Below are positions 63,547 through 64,000 of a stretch of 64,000 nucleotides of DNA, one piece after another. The notes beneath the pieces were generated by a model, which was not told the DNA's origin, searched no databases, and saw nothing but the letters and a program-made list of their open reading frames with translations. The stretch is from positions 62,001 to 126,000 of the forward strand of contig JAEPRB010000077.1 in assembly GCA_016758965.1 (NCBI GenBank), given 5' to 3'. Every line of letters begins with the position of its first letter. The first letter of the stretch is position 1. The position numbers and the translations under genes are program-made. Source of the stretch: Circinella minor. Lineage: Eukaryota; Mucoromycota; Mucoromycetes; Mucorales; Lichtheimiaceae.

Positions 63547-64000
63547 TGATGTTAAACATAAGCCGAAACTTTGGCAGCACTAGCACCTAAGTACGTTGCT
63601 GCGCAATGTTCACACAGAAGATTAATTTCATCAAGAAGCATAGCTGGCAATGCATTTGACTGTGACACATAGTCAACATGACATCGGCAAGAAAAGAAAA
63701 ACTTTACCACTCAATATATCAGCCCAAGATTGCAGCCCAAGGTTTAAACCAAGAGCTAATGCTGGACCAGTGTCATAGATATGACTAGAAAGAGGTGCAG
63801 TCCTTTCATGCCCATATACTTTAAAACAGCTAAAGTATTTAATAGGACACTTTTCTTCTTCTTGCTTCTTGACCATAATAGGAGGTTTACACATTACAGG
63901 TCGCGAACGAGAAACAACCATAGGAGGGAAAACAACAAATGTAAAGTCAGGCCTTGGTGACAATGGTGAAGCGGAAAATGGACCCAATGTCAAACATCTT
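63547..64000 (-). pseudogene. Partial minus-strand gene entering from the right edge
   Basis: The exon 63993-63719 reads TLGPFSASPLSPRPDFTFVV, PPIMVKKQEEEKCPIKYFSC, YDTGPALALGLNLGLQSWAD, then a donor at LSG/gtaaag. After a 57-bp intron-like stretch ending tcacag, a second open frame (about 63662-63547) reads ALPAMLLDEINLLCEHCAAT, then LGASAAKVSAYV and TAA. The two frames do not join in phase at these sites, so either the splice is different or there is a frameshift. No domain is recognised. It may belong to the same kind of multi-copy family as the 1.5-2.7 kb region. The gene continues beyond the window. Confidence 0.45.

Overview
The window looks like nuclear DNA of an early-diverging filamentous fungus, most likely Mucoromycota/Mucorales (inference). 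The evidence is AT-rich DNA full of homopolymer runs, many short GT-AG introns, fungal gene families (siderophore transporter, Nic96/Nup93 N-terminus, Rrt8/EI24 membrane protein, Nrg1-like zinc finger, KapC/Yap-like bZIP), a TPR-F-box-LRR gene of the Pof3/Dia2 type in two tandem copies, and Asn/Ser/Gln-rich regulators. Gene models were spliced by hand by checking donor, acceptor and phase. Where exon lists are given, all phases close.

Layout. 1-3.7 kb: a degenerate repeat region with a large inverted repeat (arms 367-681 and 3398-3710), an 85-bp MITE and a decayed minus-strand gene. 4.06-6.5 kb (-): a siderophore-iron transporter with an ATCTGATAA iron-GATA-type site 230 bp upstream. 6.8-11.6 kb: gene-poor, with a repeated composite motif and a hairpin-dense segment. 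11.7-12.9 kb (+): LisH-CTLH-CRA protein. 13.5-14.1 kb (-): ribosomal protein eL38. 15.1-18.3 kb (+): DDX42-type DEAD-box helicase. 21.3-23.1 kb (+): Nudix hydrolase of the YJR142W/DUF4743 type. 23.7-25.8 kb (+): CNH-domain protein with two PPSY motifs. 26.1-28.0 kb (-): PIAS/Siz SUMO E3 ligase.

30.9-33.3 kb (+): an intact TPR-F-box-LRR gene. 34.5-37.4 kb: its broken tandem copy, whose intron carries a nested MITE. 38.5-40.4 kb (-): Nrg1-like C2H2 regulator. 40.7-41.6 kb (+): mitochondrial ribosomal RNase III-like protein (mL57 type). 41.8-42.9 kb (-): bZIP factor with an AP-1/MARE-like palindrome upstream. 46.5-49.2 and 50.5-53.1 kb (+): a tandem pair of DHA2-type MFS transporters that differ by one intron. 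54.0-55.9 kb (-): a second F-box protein. 57.6 kb (-) and 58.3 kb (+): a divergent pair, a 61-aa membrane protein and an Rrt8/EI24-like protein. 60.3-61.0 kb (-): a stand-alone Nic96/Nup93 N-terminal domain. 61.8-64 kb: repeat-like sequence with exon fragments, including a partial minus-strand gene running off the right edge.

There is no operon logic, and neighbours are mostly functionally unrelated. The linked sets are the F-box pair, the DHA2 pair and the divergent 57.6/58.3 kb pair. No tRNA, rRNA, CRISPR array or obvious virus was recognised. The most interesting items are the truncated nucleoporin, the F-box duplication with its nested intronic MITE and patchy identity, the exact single-intron difference in the DHA2 pair, the iron-GATA-type site, and an apparent excess of TACGTA in non-coding DNA.
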